A stretch of DNA of 64,000 bases from Natrinema caseinilyticum (GTDB lineage Archaea > Halobacteriota > Halobacteria > Halobacteriales > Natrialbaceae): positions 1,857,369-1,921,368 of the forward strand of contig NZ_CP100445.1 in assembly GCF_024227435.1 (NCBI RefSeq), written 5' to 3'. The position numbers were made by a program, and so were the translations under genes. The notes under the pieces were generated by a model. It did no database searches. It was given only the letters and a program-made list of their open reading frames with translations, and was not told the DNA's origin. Shown here piece by piece: positions 52,896-61,117 of this stretch. The first letter of the stretch is position 1, and each line of letters starts with the position of its first letter.

Positions 52896-53903
52896 ATGCG
52901 AATCGTCACGACGCTTCCGTCGGCGACCGAAATAGTCGCCGCGCTCGGGTGCGAGCCCGTCGGGGTTTCCCACGAGTGCGACTATCCGCCCGGCGCCGCG
53001 TCCGCACCCGCCGTCACCCGGTCGCGGATCGACGCGGACGAGGCGGCGTCGAGCGCGGCGATCGATCGACAGGTCAGAGAGACCGCGGAATCCGAGGCCG
53101 GCGTCTACGAAATCGACGTCGAGACCCTCGAGGCCCTCGAACCGGACGTGGTCGTTACGCAGGGAATGTGCGACGTCTGTGCGGTCGACGAGGCCGTCGT
53201 CGAAGACGCCGTCGGCCGGATCGATGCGGACCCCGAGGTCGTTCCGACCGATCCCCACAGCGTCGGTGACGTGCTCGACGACCTGGAACGGATCGGTCGC
53301 GCGGTCGACCGCGCGGCACGCGCTCGCACCGTTCGACGGGACCTCGAGTCCCGCATAGAATCGATCCGGTCCCGAACGGCCGAGATCCCGGCCGAAGACC
53401 GCCCTCGCGTGGCGATGTTCGACTGGACCGATCCCGTGATGATCGCGGGCCACTGGTCGGCCGAACTCGTCGACTGGGCCGGCGGCGAGTACGGGTTGGC
53501 CGACCCGGGCGACCGGTCGCGACCGCGAGAGTGGACGGACGTCCGCGCGTACGACCCCGAGATCGTGATCGTCGCACCCTGCGGTTTCGGCCTCGAGCAG
53601 ATAGCACGAAACAGGGCGGACCTCCTCGAGCGCGACGGCTGGGCCGAGCTCACTGCGGTCCGCGAGGGCCGCGTCTGGGCGATGGACGGCGACCACTACC
53701 TCAATCGACCCGGTCCCCGGCTGGTGGACACGCTCGAGGCGCTGGCCCCGATCGTTCAGCCGTCGGTGTTCGACGCCAACGCGACGCTCGAGGACGCCAC
53801 CGATTCGATCGACGAAATCGCGGTCCCGTTCGACGACCTCGACGCGCTCGAGTCGGACTCCGAGAACCGCGATTCGCTGACCGAACTCGATTCGCAGCCG
53901 TGA
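52896..53903 (+). CDS. Cobalamin-binding protein, BtuF-like, cytoplasmic form
   Basis: The 335-residue protein begins at once with MRIVTTLPSATEIVAALG, the first lobe of a BtuF-type periplasmic-binding fold, without any signal peptide or lipobox. The lobes include VSHECDYPPGA, VEDAVGRIDADPEV, FDWTDPVMIAGHWSAELVDWAGG and VRAYDPEIVIVAPCGFGLEQ. Cobalamin binding is by family analogy. The lack of a signal suggests a cytoplasmic role or a salvage enzyme partner rather than an ABC uptake component. Its stop (TGA, 53901-53903) overlaps the start of the JAMM gene by four bases. Confidence 0.85.
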   Translation: MRIVTTLPSATEIVAALGCEPVGVSHECDYPPGAASAPAVTRSRIDADEAASSAAIDRQVRETAESEAGVYEIDVETLEALEPDVVVTQGMCDVCAVDEAVVEDAVGRIDADPEVVPTDPHSVGDVLDDLERIGRAVDRAARARTVRRDLESRIESIRSRTAEIPAEDRPRVAMFDWTDPVMIAGHWSAELVDWAGGEYGLADPGDRSRPREWTDVRAYDPEIVIVAPCGFGLEQIARNRADLLERDGWAELTAVREGRVWAMDGDHYLNRPGPRLVDTLEALAPIVQPSVFDANATLEDATDSIDEIAVPFDDLDALESDSENRDSLTELDSQP

Positions 53904-54334
53904 TCGTCCTGCCGACCGCCGTCCGCGAGGCGATCGTCGAACGCGCCCGCGAGGGGAGTCCCGAAGAGATCTGCGGGATCCTCGGCGGGGAGTACGACCC
54001 CGACGGACGGAGCCGCGTGCGGACGCAGTACCCCACCGACAACGTCGCCGAAACCCCACGAACGCGCTACGAGATCGACCCCGAAGAACAGCTCGCGGTC
54101 TTCGAGCGCCTCGAGGACCGCGGCGAGGACATCGTCGGCTTCTACCACTCCCATCCCCGCGGCCCGGCGCGACCCAGCGAGACGGACGCCGCGGCGGCAA
54201 CCTGGCTGGATCGCTCGTATCTGATCGTCTCGCTCGAGCCGCTCGAGGTGGGGTCGTGGCGCTGGCGGACGGACACCGAGAACGATGCGGTGACTGACGA
54301 GGGGTTCCAGTGTGAACAGCTAACCACGGAGTGA
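53900..54334 (+). CDS. JAMM/MPN+ metalloprotease-like protein (desampylase-like)
   Basis: The 144-residue protein has the JAMM zinc motif: glutamate in EEICGILGG (near residues 21-29) and HSHPRGPARPSETD with the HxH, serine and aspartate all present (near 82-95). Archaeal proteins of this size include HvJAMM1-like desampylases that remove ubiquitin-like SAMP tags; members with cysteine-linked sulfur metabolism also exist. The start is GTG at 53900, overlapping the BtuF-like stop (GTGA), so translation is coupled. The role with BtuF is unclear. Confidence 0.85.
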   Translation: MIVLPTAVREAIVERAREGSPEEICGILGGEYDPDGRSRVRTQYPTDNVAETPRTRYEIDPEEQLAVFERLEDRGEDIVGFYHSHPRGPARPSETDAAAATWLDRSYLIVSLEPLEVGSWRWRTDTENDAVTDEGFQCEQLTTE

Positions 54335-54389
54335 TTCGGGACGAACGGTGCAAAATTCCACTACCGGATTGCTGAGAAAGCAGATAGGA

Positions 54390-54815
54390 TTATGAGACCG
54401 CCGATGGTCTGCTGGATTCATTATTGAACGGGAAACTGATAGATAATTTGATGTTATCGACGCCGCCTCGAAGAATCGGCTTTTTGCTTTGTCCCTCTTT
54501 CTCGAACTCGACGACCCCGAGGGACTCGAGTTCTTTGAGATTTCGGTGTACCTCCCGATAGTCCCGATCGACGACTGTTGCAAGTTGACGGATGCTGTCA
54601 GGGCGATCCTCGACGATCGACTCGATCAATTCGAGGTTCGAGGTGCGCATGAGTCGGTCAATATCATCAAACTCCTCGAAGTTTAGGATGCGACGAACAT
54701 CCTGCGCTATGTCGTCGCCAGTTTCTCCGGCTTCGGCGCGTCGCAGTCGCTCTCGAGCAGCATCTCGATGATCGGCGGCCTGTCGGAACGTTATTTTGAG
54801 TGTGTTTTCAGTCAT
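54390..54815 (-). CDS. HTH DNA-binding protein, antitoxin of a TumE-type pair
   Basis: The 141-residue protein starts with an acidic/charged helical region (ITFRQAADHRDAARERLRRAE) and has a winged-helix HTH in residues 65-115: NLELIESIVEDRPDSIRQLATVVDRDYREVHRNLKELESLGVVEF, listed here in parts (RPDSIRQLATVV; REVHRNLKELESLGVV). This matches the HVO_A0114 family of putative DNA-binding proteins that accompany TumE-like toxins. Its start overlaps the 3' end of the toxin gene by 8 bases. Local GC is lower than in core genes around. Confidence 0.8.
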   Translation of the reverse strand: MTENTLKITFRQAADHRDAARERLRRAEAGETGDDIAQDVRRILNFEEFDDIDRLMRTSNLELIESIVEDRPDSIRQLATVVDRDYREVHRNLKELESLGVVEFEKEGQSKKPILRGGVDNIKLSISFPFNNESSRPSAVS

Positions 54816-55086
54816 TGTTGGCTTCGATTTCGTTCATGAACCGATCCCGGAGTTTCATCATTCCATGGAAGTCGATTTCTTCTACGCCATCCGCTGTGTG
54901 TTGTTCGTGGCGTCCGATTGTTCGGTTTTCGTTATCGTACCGAAGGATGGTGCCGCGGCCATCGGTGTAGCCGTGGTGGAGAGAATAGCGGTACCCGCTG
55001 GTGTACTTCGAATCATCAGTTTTGATGATTTTTCGCCGAATAACTCGGTCCTCCACGTTTTCGATGACCGTGTGCACCATCTCCAA
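54808..55086 (-). CDS. TumE-like (DUF6516) toxin
   Basis: The 92-residue protein has VIRRKIIKTDDSKYTSGYRYSLHHG, then GTILRYDNE, then GRHEQHTADGVEEIDFHGMMKLRDRFMNEI, which is the typical TumE/DUF6516 pattern with a histidine-rich centre (HxxH). The family is the toxin half of toxin-antitoxin pairs with a downstream HTH protein. The mechanism is not known from sequence. It starts at ATG 55084-55086 or six bases further in. The gene precedes and overlaps its antitoxin. Confidence 0.8.
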   Translation of the reverse strand: MEMVHTVIENVEDRVIRRKIIKTDDSKYTSGYRYSLHHGYTDGRGTILRYDNENRTIGRHEQHTADGVEEIDFHGMMKLRDRFMNEIEANND

Positions 55087-55096
55087 CCTATGGTAC

Positions 55097-55125
55097 GATC
55101 CCCATCATGTTAAGGGTATGGGATC
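55097..55125. promoter_or_regulatory. Imperfect inverted repeat upstream of the toxin-antitoxin genes
   Basis: The arms gatccccat (55097-55105) and atgggatc (55118-55125) pair with one bulged base around a 12-base centre. The repeat covers the expected promoter position 11-39 bases before the toxin ATG and could be the operator bound by the HTH protein; this is an inference. Confidence 0.4.
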
Positions 55126-55267
55126 CTCCCCATAGCGATAGTGTCGATTCTCAAACTGATCCTGGATGTCCGTGGATTCGAACTCAGAAAGATGCCTTCA
55201 ACAAAGTACGGTGTCGAAGCCACCGTCCACGGTGAGTGGAATAACGGACGATCGTCGCCGGGGATTC

Positions 55268-55717
55268 CTATCGGTCGTCGGCGCCGTCCTCGAGGTCGTT
55301 CGCTTTCTCTCGGGCCTCCGCAGCCTCCGTCCGGAACTCCTCGATACGGCGGCTGAGTTTCTTCCCCGCCGTGTACTTGAACTCGTCTGGCATCATACCG
55401 TACTCGATGTCGAGGGTGATCAAGGTGTCACAGCCCTCGACGATTTCGGGTGCCCAGCTTCCCTGCGCCAGCTTCGACTCGTCGGTGACGACCGCCTCGC
55501 CGTCCTCAACGTCGATGAACGCGGACACGATGTTCCAGATGTTCGGATTGCTCGAACTCGCCTGGTCGAACAGGCCCTCGAGCCGGGTGCCTTTGATCTC
55601 CTCGTCGCGCAATTCTTCGAGTAAGTCCTCGAGCGCGTCGGCGATCTCCTCGCACTCGGCGGCCTTCTCCCGAAGATCTGCGGGTTGTTCGCTCGAGCCG
55701 TCACCGCCCCTCGTCAT
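55268..55717 (-). CDS. Hypothetical coiled-coil-flanked protein
   Basis: The 149-residue protein has two likely coiled coils: AAECEEIADALEDLLEELRDEE (near 19-40) and KKLSRRIEEFRTEAAEAREKAND (near 119-141). Between lies a globular section with SNPNIWNIVSAFIDVEDGEAVVTDE and SWAPEIVEGCDTLITLDIEYGMMPDEF. I do not recognise the family. It lies within an accessory-looking stretch between a toxin-antitoxin pair and an IS-like hairpin; it could be of virus or plasmid origin. Confidence 0.6.
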   Translation of the reverse strand: MTRGGDGSSEQPADLREKAAECEEIADALEDLLEELRDEEIKGTRLEGLFDQASSSNPNIWNIVSAFIDVEDGEAVVTDESKLAQGSWAPEIVEGCDTLITLDIEYGMMPDEFKYTAGKKLSRRIEEFRTEAAEAREKANDLEDGADDR

Positions 55718-55824
55718 CGGTCGCCCTCCGTCCCGTCGGTGTCGCCGTTCATGTCGAACGCTATCCGCTTCGGGACCGTAAACGTACGCTTCCGTTCTCG
55801 CGGGTCAGAGAAAACAGCACAAAG

Positions 55825-55844
55825 CCCACGACGTCAGTCGTGGG
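55825..55844. repeat. Solitary hairpin resembling an IS200/IS605 (IS1341-type) end
   Basis: The sequence cccacgac-gtca-gtcgtggg is a perfect 8-base stem with a 4-base loop, preceded by aaag. Haloarchaeal IS1341-type elements of the IS200/IS605 family commonly end in such an AAGCCCACG...CGTGGG hairpin. No tnpB or tnpA lies nearby. It is only 6 bases beyond the sulfatase stop on its 3' side, so it could instead be a terminator. Confidence 0.5.
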
Positions 55845-55849
55845 AGAAG

Positions 55850-57415
55850 TCAGGAGGCATCTTCCAACACGTCCGTCACCCACTTGCGGATCGGATCGTC
55901 GGTTTTGTCCATCCAATCGATCAGTTCCTTGCGCATCTCCTCTCGTTTGTCGGCGTACTCGGGGCGGTCGATCAGGTTCCGTAACTCGGCCGGGTCGGCC
56001 TTCAGATCGTACAGTTCGTCGATGTCGGGACCGTTATAGACGTATTTGAACCGCTCGGTTCGGACCATCCGCTGACTGTAGAGGCCGAACTCGTCGCCGT
56101 GATACTGGCCGAAAACAGAGGGTCCTAACTTTGAATTGTTCGACTTGTCCCCCCCGTCGGAGTTCGAGTCGGCCGACGATTCCTCCTCGTCTGATTCCGC
56201 CCTGTCCGAAGAATCGCTGCTCTTCTCGAACAGCGACACCAGGCTCTTCGAATCGAACTCGTCGGGAACGGGGACGTCGGCGATCTCGAGGAAGGTCGCC
56301 GCCAGATCGTGCAAGTGAACCGGCTTCTCGCAGCTCGAGCCGGCATCGATTTTCGGGCCGATGTCTTCGTTCTTCGGCCCGCGTATCTGCAGCGGAATGT
56401 GATAGGTATCGTCGTACATCAGCGGCCCCTTGTTGAACTGGCGGTGGCCTCCCGCGAAATCGCCGTGGTCCGAAGTGTGGACGACGACCGTATTCTCGTC
56501 CAGTCCGTTGTCCTCGAGGGCCTCGAGGATCCGCCCCACCTGCTGGTCGATCAACATTACGAATCGTCGGTACTTCGCGATCGCTTCCTTCCAGAGTTCC
56601 CAGTCGAATCCGTCGACGCCGCGATAGGAGAGATAGTTCTCCTGAACCCGGGGTTTTCCATCGAAGGTCTCCGCGTAATTTATCAGCAGTTCGACCTCGT
56701 CGGGACCGTAATTCGACTCGAAGTGTTCCGGTATGACGTACGGGTGATGCGGGCCGTAGAAGTCCGTCCGATGAAAGAAGGGGGCGTCCAGTCCGCCGTC
56801 GACGTGGCGCTCGATCTCCTCGATCGTTAGTTTGGCGAGGAAGTACGCACGGGTGTCCTCGACGTCGATTGGCGCCGTTGCAGCGACCAGCGTCCCCTCA
56901 CTGCCGTCCCTCGGATCGTCACCGGTATAGAGTTCCTCGGTGAGTTCGACCTCGTCGACCGGTGTCCCACGCTGTTTTCGGTACTCGATGAACGCTTCGT
57001 CGATATCGTCGTGATGTTTGTCACTACCGCCGAGATACGAGAAGCCGAAGTCCTCCGGCGTGCGGTCGCGACCGGTGTGCCACTTTCCCGTATAGGTGAG
57101 ATCGTAGCCTGCCGCGTCGAGTTCCTCCGAGAACGTCGGGATATCGGGTGGAAGGTTGGGCTGAATCGCGTCGTCTTCGTGGCAGTTGTTTATCATCCCG
57201 TGTCCGTGCGGAAACTGTCCGGTGAGCAGCGACGCACGCGCGCTCGAGCAGATACTGATCGGCGTGAACGCCTGCTCGAAGCGGATCCCCTCGTTCGAAA
57301 GGCGTTCGAACGGCTGCGTCTCGTCCTCCGGCCCCCCGGGCACGCTGCAGTCGTATCGCTCCTGATCGGTGAGGAAGAAGAGAATGTTCGGGCGAGTGTC
57401 GTCAGCGTCGGCCAT
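55850..57415 (-). CDS. Sulfatase with a classic cysteine-type active site
   Basis: The 521-residue enzyme has the arylsulfatase layout. RPNILFFLTDQERYD gives the N-terminal metal ligands. The nucleophile motif ICSSARASLLTGQFPHGHG has the cysteine (converted to formylglycine in active sulfatases) and the arginine, though the usual C-x-P-S-R is C-S-S-A-R here. YDLTYTGKWHTG, FHRTDFYGPHHPY and VVHTSDHGDFAGGHRQFNKGP give further metal and substrate ligands. A serine/acidic insertion (SSDSSDRAESDEEESS) near residue 400 is haloarchaeal in style. No signal peptide is seen. The ATG at 57413-57415 is the start. Confidence 0.9.
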   Translation of the reverse strand: MADADDTRPNILFFLTDQERYDCSVPGGPEDETQPFERLSNEGIRFEQAFTPISICSSARASLLTGQFPHGHGMINNCHEDDAIQPNLPPDIPTFSEELDAAGYDLTYTGKWHTGRDRTPEDFGFSYLGGSDKHHDDIDEAFIEYRKQRGTPVDEVELTEELYTGDDPRDGSEGTLVAATAPIDVEDTRAYFLAKLTIEEIERHVDGGLDAPFFHRTDFYGPHHPYVIPEHFESNYGPDEVELLINYAETFDGKPRVQENYLSYRGVDGFDWELWKEAIAKYRRFVMLIDQQVGRILEALEDNGLDENTVVVHTSDHGDFAGGHRQFNKGPLMYDDTYHIPLQIRGPKNEDIGPKIDAGSSCEKPVHLHDLAATFLEIADVPVPDEFDSKSLVSLFEKSSDSSDRAESDEEESSADSNSDGGDKSNNSKLGPSVFGQYHGDEFGLYSQRMVRTERFKYVYNGPDIDELYDLKADPAELRNLIDRPEYADKREEMRKELIDWMDKTDDPIRKWVTDVLEDAS

Positions 57416-57543
57416 CGGTCGACGTACATCGACGTCGTAGTTAATGGTATGACCTGATTGGTGGGGGTACTCTCCACGAGAGGTGATAAGACGCCGCGGT
57501 GTGAACCCCACCGTTCATTAGACCCCAGTTCGAGGGACCAGTC

Positions 57544-57759
57544 GTGCCGGGGGCATACTGTGGTGAATGCGACTGGCAGCACCGAGTCGGCGAGGACGAA
57601 CCCGTCGAACTCAGTCGAGCGATGATCGATCACTTCGTCGAGACCGGTCACTCGCCGGTCGAACGATGTGATGCGAGCGATCGTCTCCAGTCCGAGGACG
57701 GTGCCGAGACGACTAGTGCGACGACCGAACCCGCTCGAGAAAAGCCGAGCAGTCGGTAG
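57544..57759 (+). CDS. Small zinc-finger-like protein
   Basis: The 71-residue protein has CGECDW near residues 6-11 and HFVETGHSP near 29-37, a CxxC...HxxxxxH arrangement that could bind one zinc ion. The C-terminal 25 residues are polar and likely disordered. Short proteins of this kind are frequent in haloarchaea and of unknown function. The start is GTG at 57544. Confidence 0.55.
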   Translation: MPGAYCGECDWQHRVGEDEPVELSRAMIDHFVETGHSPVERCDASDRLQSEDGAETTSATTEPAREKPSSR

Positions 57760-57829
57760 TGAACCGTCGCGTGGAACGCGATACGCGGACGGTCGCCGAC
57801 GGATCGGGGGCGGCGAGCCGCGTCTCGCC

Positions 57830-58363
57830 TCAACCGAGCAGGTAGCGCAGCCACGGCCGCTGTCGCACGAACTCGGTCGCCTCGAGGAACGCGTCGACGC
57901 CGAGGATGCGGCCCGCGGCGAAGGCGCCGACGATCACGAACATGAGAAATCCGAGCAGGTCCCCGTTGACGTACCCGTGCGCCCAGTCGGCGTTGCCCAG
58001 GTAGAACAACGTCATGAGGACGCCGCCGAAGAAGGCGGCCAGGCGCACGAAGGCCCCGAGGACGAGTCCGAGCCCGATGAGGAACTCACCGAGGGGTATC
58101 ATCACGTTAGTGACCTCGAGCAGCGAGGGGGTCCCGGCGACGATTTCGAAGAGCCACGCGATGGGCGACTGGGCGTTCTGCAGGTAGCCCGCCGCGTCGA
58201 ACGGTTCGCCCGCGACGAACGCGAATTTTCCCCACCCCGAGTGGAGGAACCAGTATCCGACGAGCAGCCGCACCGCGACCAGCACGTAGCCGGCAACCGA
58301 ATCAGCGTACTCGAACGTTTCCCGCCCGCCGAACCACTGAACTGTGGCGTCGTTAGTTGACAT
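57830..58363 (-). CDS. DoxX-family membrane protein
   Basis: The 177-residue protein has four predicted membrane helices. Typical DoxX features are VAVRLLVGYWFLHSGWGKF at the first helix, VTNVMIPLGEFLIGLGLVLG, and ADWAHGYVNGDLLGFLMFVI. It resembles haloarchaeal DoxD/DoxX proteins (subunits or relatives of thiosulfate:quinone oxidoreductase), but the exact role is not known. A GRILGVDAFLEATEF tail follows the last helix. The start is ATG at 58361-58363. Confidence 0.88.
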   Translation of the reverse strand: MSTNDATVQWFGGRETFEYADSVAGYVLVAVRLLVGYWFLHSGWGKFAFVAGEPFDAAGYLQNAQSPIAWLFEIVAGTPSLLEVTNVMIPLGEFLIGLGLVLGAFVRLAAFFGGVLMTLFYLGNADWAHGYVNGDLLGFLMFVIVGAFAAGRILGVDAFLEATEFVRQRPWLRYLLG

Positions 58364-58492
58364 TGTGAGTCACCTTACGGATAGATATTGGCCGTTACAG
58401 ACGATAATACACGTCAAAATTCCCATTTGTGAGGAATGAATGAATATATCCCCACCAATAGAGGGTGTTTAAATATGCGTCGAGCGGATCGC

Positions 58493-59791
58493 TCAGGAAA
58501 CGTCCTCGAGCGTCGGCCGCTCGACGTCCCCCGGGAACTCGTCGACCGGCACCTGCGCCTGGTCGCCCGAGTCCATGTCCTTGACCGTCACCTCGTCGTT
58601 CGCGAGGTCCTGTTCGCCGACGATGACGACCGTCTCGGCGTTGATCGAATCGGCGTACTCGAGTTGGGCACCGAACGAGCGGCCCGCGACGTCCGTCTCG
58701 ACGACGTGGCCCCGATCGCGGAGGTCCCGACAGATCCGGGCCGCCTCGGTCCGCGTGTCCCCGATCTGCAGGACGTAATAGTCGGTCGTCACCGCTTCGT
58801 CGGGCCAGACACCCGCGCGCTGTAACAGAAGCGAAAGCGTCGCGTGCCCCGGCGCGACGCCGACGGCGGGCGTCGGCTGCCCGCCGAAGCTCTCGATGAG
58901 GTCGTCGTAACGGCCGCCGCCGAAGATCGACCGCGAGACGTCGCCCGCCGAATCGAAGCACTCGAAGACGACGCCGGTGTAGTAGTCCAGTCCGCGAGCC
59001 GTCTCGAGCGAGACGGTACAGTACTCGCGAGCGCCGAAGTCCTCCGCGGCCGCGAGCACGTTTCGGAGGTTCTCGACGGCTTCGGTCACGCGCTCCGTGT
59101 CGGCGAACGCGTCGACCGCCTCGAGGTCGCCGTCCGCGATGAGATCGTCGAACTCCGCGGCCTGGTCCGCCGTCAGACCCGCCGCTATCAGCAGATCGTG
59201 ATACTCGGCGGCGGAGATCTTGGCCGATTTGTCGACCGCGCGGATCGCCGCCTCGGTGTCGACGTCGGCGTCGTAGCTCTCTAAGACGCCGCCCAAGATG
59301 TCGCGGTGGGAGATTCGGAACTCGAAGTGGTCGCCGGTGAGGCCGAGCCCGGTCAGCGCGTCGGCGGCCCACGTCAAGATCTCGGCGTCGGCTTCGGGTT
59401 CCGACGAGCCGAAGATGTCGACGTTGGTCTGGTAGAACTCGCGCTGTCGACCCTGCTGGACCTGCTCGTATCGCCAGAACGGTCGCGTAGAGAACCACTT
59501 GATCGGCTTCGACAGTTCCTGCTGTTTCGCGACGACCATCCGTGCGACGGTCGGCGTTAGCTCTGGCGTCAGCGTCACGTGGCGTCCGCCCTGATCTTCG
59601 AACGCGTAGAGTTCGTCGACGATCTCGTCACCGCTCTTGTCGGTCCACATCTCGGCTCGCTCGAGCGCCGGCGTTCCGATTTCGCGGAACCCGTACTCGC
59701 GGGCGCTCTCCTCCAGAACGTCGATGGTGGCCCGTCTGGCGGCCATCTCACCGGGATAGAAGTCACGAAAGCCCTTGATCCGGTCGTACAT
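58493..59791 (-). CDS. hisS: Histidyl-tRNA synthetase
   Basis: The 432-residue enzyme charges tRNA-His. Class II motifs appear as GFRDFYPGEMAARR (near residue 8), LTPELTPTVARMV (motif 2 start), STRPFWRYEQVQQGRQREFYQTNVD (motif 2), the HisA region RGLDYYTGVVFEC and FGGGRYDDLIESFGG, then motif 3 APGHATLSLLL. The C-terminal anticodon-binding domain follows (VLQIGDTRTEAARICRDL). The length is normal. The start is ATG at 59789-59791. Confidence 0.97.
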   Translation of the reverse strand: MYDRIKGFRDFYPGEMAARRATIDVLEESAREYGFREIGTPALERAEMWTDKSGDEIVDELYAFEDQGGRHVTLTPELTPTVARMVVAKQQELSKPIKWFSTRPFWRYEQVQQGRQREFYQTNVDIFGSSEPEADAEILTWAADALTGLGLTGDHFEFRISHRDILGGVLESYDADVDTEAAIRAVDKSAKISAAEYHDLLIAAGLTADQAAEFDDLIADGDLEAVDAFADTERVTEAVENLRNVLAAAEDFGAREYCTVSLETARGLDYYTGVVFECFDSAGDVSRSIFGGGRYDDLIESFGGQPTPAVGVAPGHATLSLLLQRAGVWPDEAVTTDYYVLQIGDTRTEAARICRDLRDRGHVVETDVAGRSFGAQLEYADSINAETVVIVGEQDLANDEVTVKDMDSGDQAQVPVDEFPGDVERPTLEDVS

Positions 59792-59908
59792 GAACGGTCG
59801 TTCGGCGAGGCCGAACTTCTATTCTTTTGTTCGGCGCGGGCGAACCACCGCGCGAATTGCCGACTCCATCGACCGTTTGGTTCGTTGCTAATTACCGTTA
59901 GATCCACG

Positions 59909-61117
59909 ATGTCGAGTCCGAGATTGTCCCGTAATTTGATAGGTGTCTGCGCCGAGAGTACGACCGTGCAACGCGTGGCCGACGAAGACGATTGGATCGC
60001 GGATCTCGGCGATCAACTGCCGGTTTCGCCGCTGTCAGCCCTGGGCCTGTTTCTCTCGGCGATTATCGGGATCCGATTCGCCCTCGAGCGCGGGACGACC
60101 CGGGTATTGCTCGAGAGTATCTTTCCGCTCGTCGCCGCGACCGCGGTGGTCTTCGCCGACCGCTGGCTCGTCGCTCGTAACGTGTCGGTCCGGGACCGAC
60201 TCACCGTGTTCGGCTACGGGCTGGGCGGCTTTCTCGCTGCGTCTCTCGTGACGGCGCTTCACCTCTACGTGCTGTATCTCGAGGAAACCGGCGCGAAAGC
60301 GCCCCTGTACCTGCTACTCATGGGAGGGACCGTCGGTGTCGGGGCGGGCACGGTCGCCGGAATCTACGAAATTCGACAGCGGGCGGCCGTCCGCGAAGCC
60401 GAGCGACAGAGCGCCCGTCTCGAGGAATTCGCCAGCGTCGTCAGTCACGACCTCCGGAATCCACTCGGCGTCGCTCAGGGACGGCTTCGAGCGGCGTTTA
60501 CCACCGGCGAAGCGCACCACCTGGAAGAGGTCGACGCGGCGCTCGCTCGAATGGACGAACTCATCGAGGAGACGCTGTCGGTCGCCCGCAGCGGCACGCA
60601 GGTCGAAGACACCTACGATGTACCGCTCGTCGAACTCGCGAGCGAGGCCTGGACGGGAGTCGAGACGGGCGAAGCGACCTACGAAGCGGTCGGAAATCGA
60701 ACGCTCGAGGTCGACCCGAAGCGAGCGAAACAGCTCTTCGAGAACCTCTACCGGAACGCGATCGAACACGGTCGCGAGGACGTCCGCGTTCGCGTCGGCT
60801 CGTGTGACGGCGGCTTCTTCGTCGCCGACGACGGTCCGGGCATTCCCGACGCCGAACGCGACGAGGTACTCGAGCACGGATACTCGACCGCCGAGGAGGG
60901 GTCGAGCCTCGGACTCGCGATCGTCCGCGCGATCGCCGACGCGCACGGCTGGCAGATTGCAGTCACCGAGAGCGAAGACGGCGGTGCGCGGTTCGAGTTT
61001 ACTCGCGGGGAGTTGCCGCTCGGACGCGGGACGGGCCAGCAGCGGCCACCGCGCGACGATGGGCGGACGAGACGGTGGACGGACAGATGGTGGACGGACG
61101 ACCTGGACCGGTGCTAA
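59909..61117 (+). CDS. Membrane-bound sensor histidine kinase
   Basis: The 402-residue protein has four hydrophobic helices in the first 150 residues (for example LSALGLFLSAIIGI and LLLMGGTVGVGAGTVAGI) and then a HisKA domain with the phosphorylated histidine in FASVVSHDLRNPLGVAQG (near 181). The ATPase domain has NLYRNAIEHGREDV (N box), FVADDGPGIPDAER (G1) and GSSLGLAIVRAIADAHGW (G2). There is no PAS or receiver domain and no response regulator nearby, so the sensing role of the N-terminus and the partner are unknown. A GTG at 59966 is an alternative start. It overlaps the end of the convergent PP-loop gene by 4 bases. Confidence 0.9.
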   Translation: MSSPRLSRNLIGVCAESTTVQRVADEDDWIADLGDQLPVSPLSALGLFLSAIIGIRFALERGTTRVLLESIFPLVAATAVVFADRWLVARNVSVRDRLTVFGYGLGGFLAASLVTALHLYVLYLEETGAKAPLYLLLMGGTVGVGAGTVAGIYEIRQRAAVREAERQSARLEEFASVVSHDLRNPLGVAQGRLRAAFTTGEAHHLEEVDAALARMDELIEETLSVARSGTQVEDTYDVPLVELASEAWTGVETGEATYEAVGNRTLEVDPKRAKQLFENLYRNAIEHGREDVRVRVGSCDGGFFVADDGPGIPDAERDEVLEHGYSTAEEGSSLGLAIVRAIADAHGWQIAVTESEDGGARFEFTRGELPLGRGTGQQRPPRDDGRTRRWTDRWWTDDLDRC

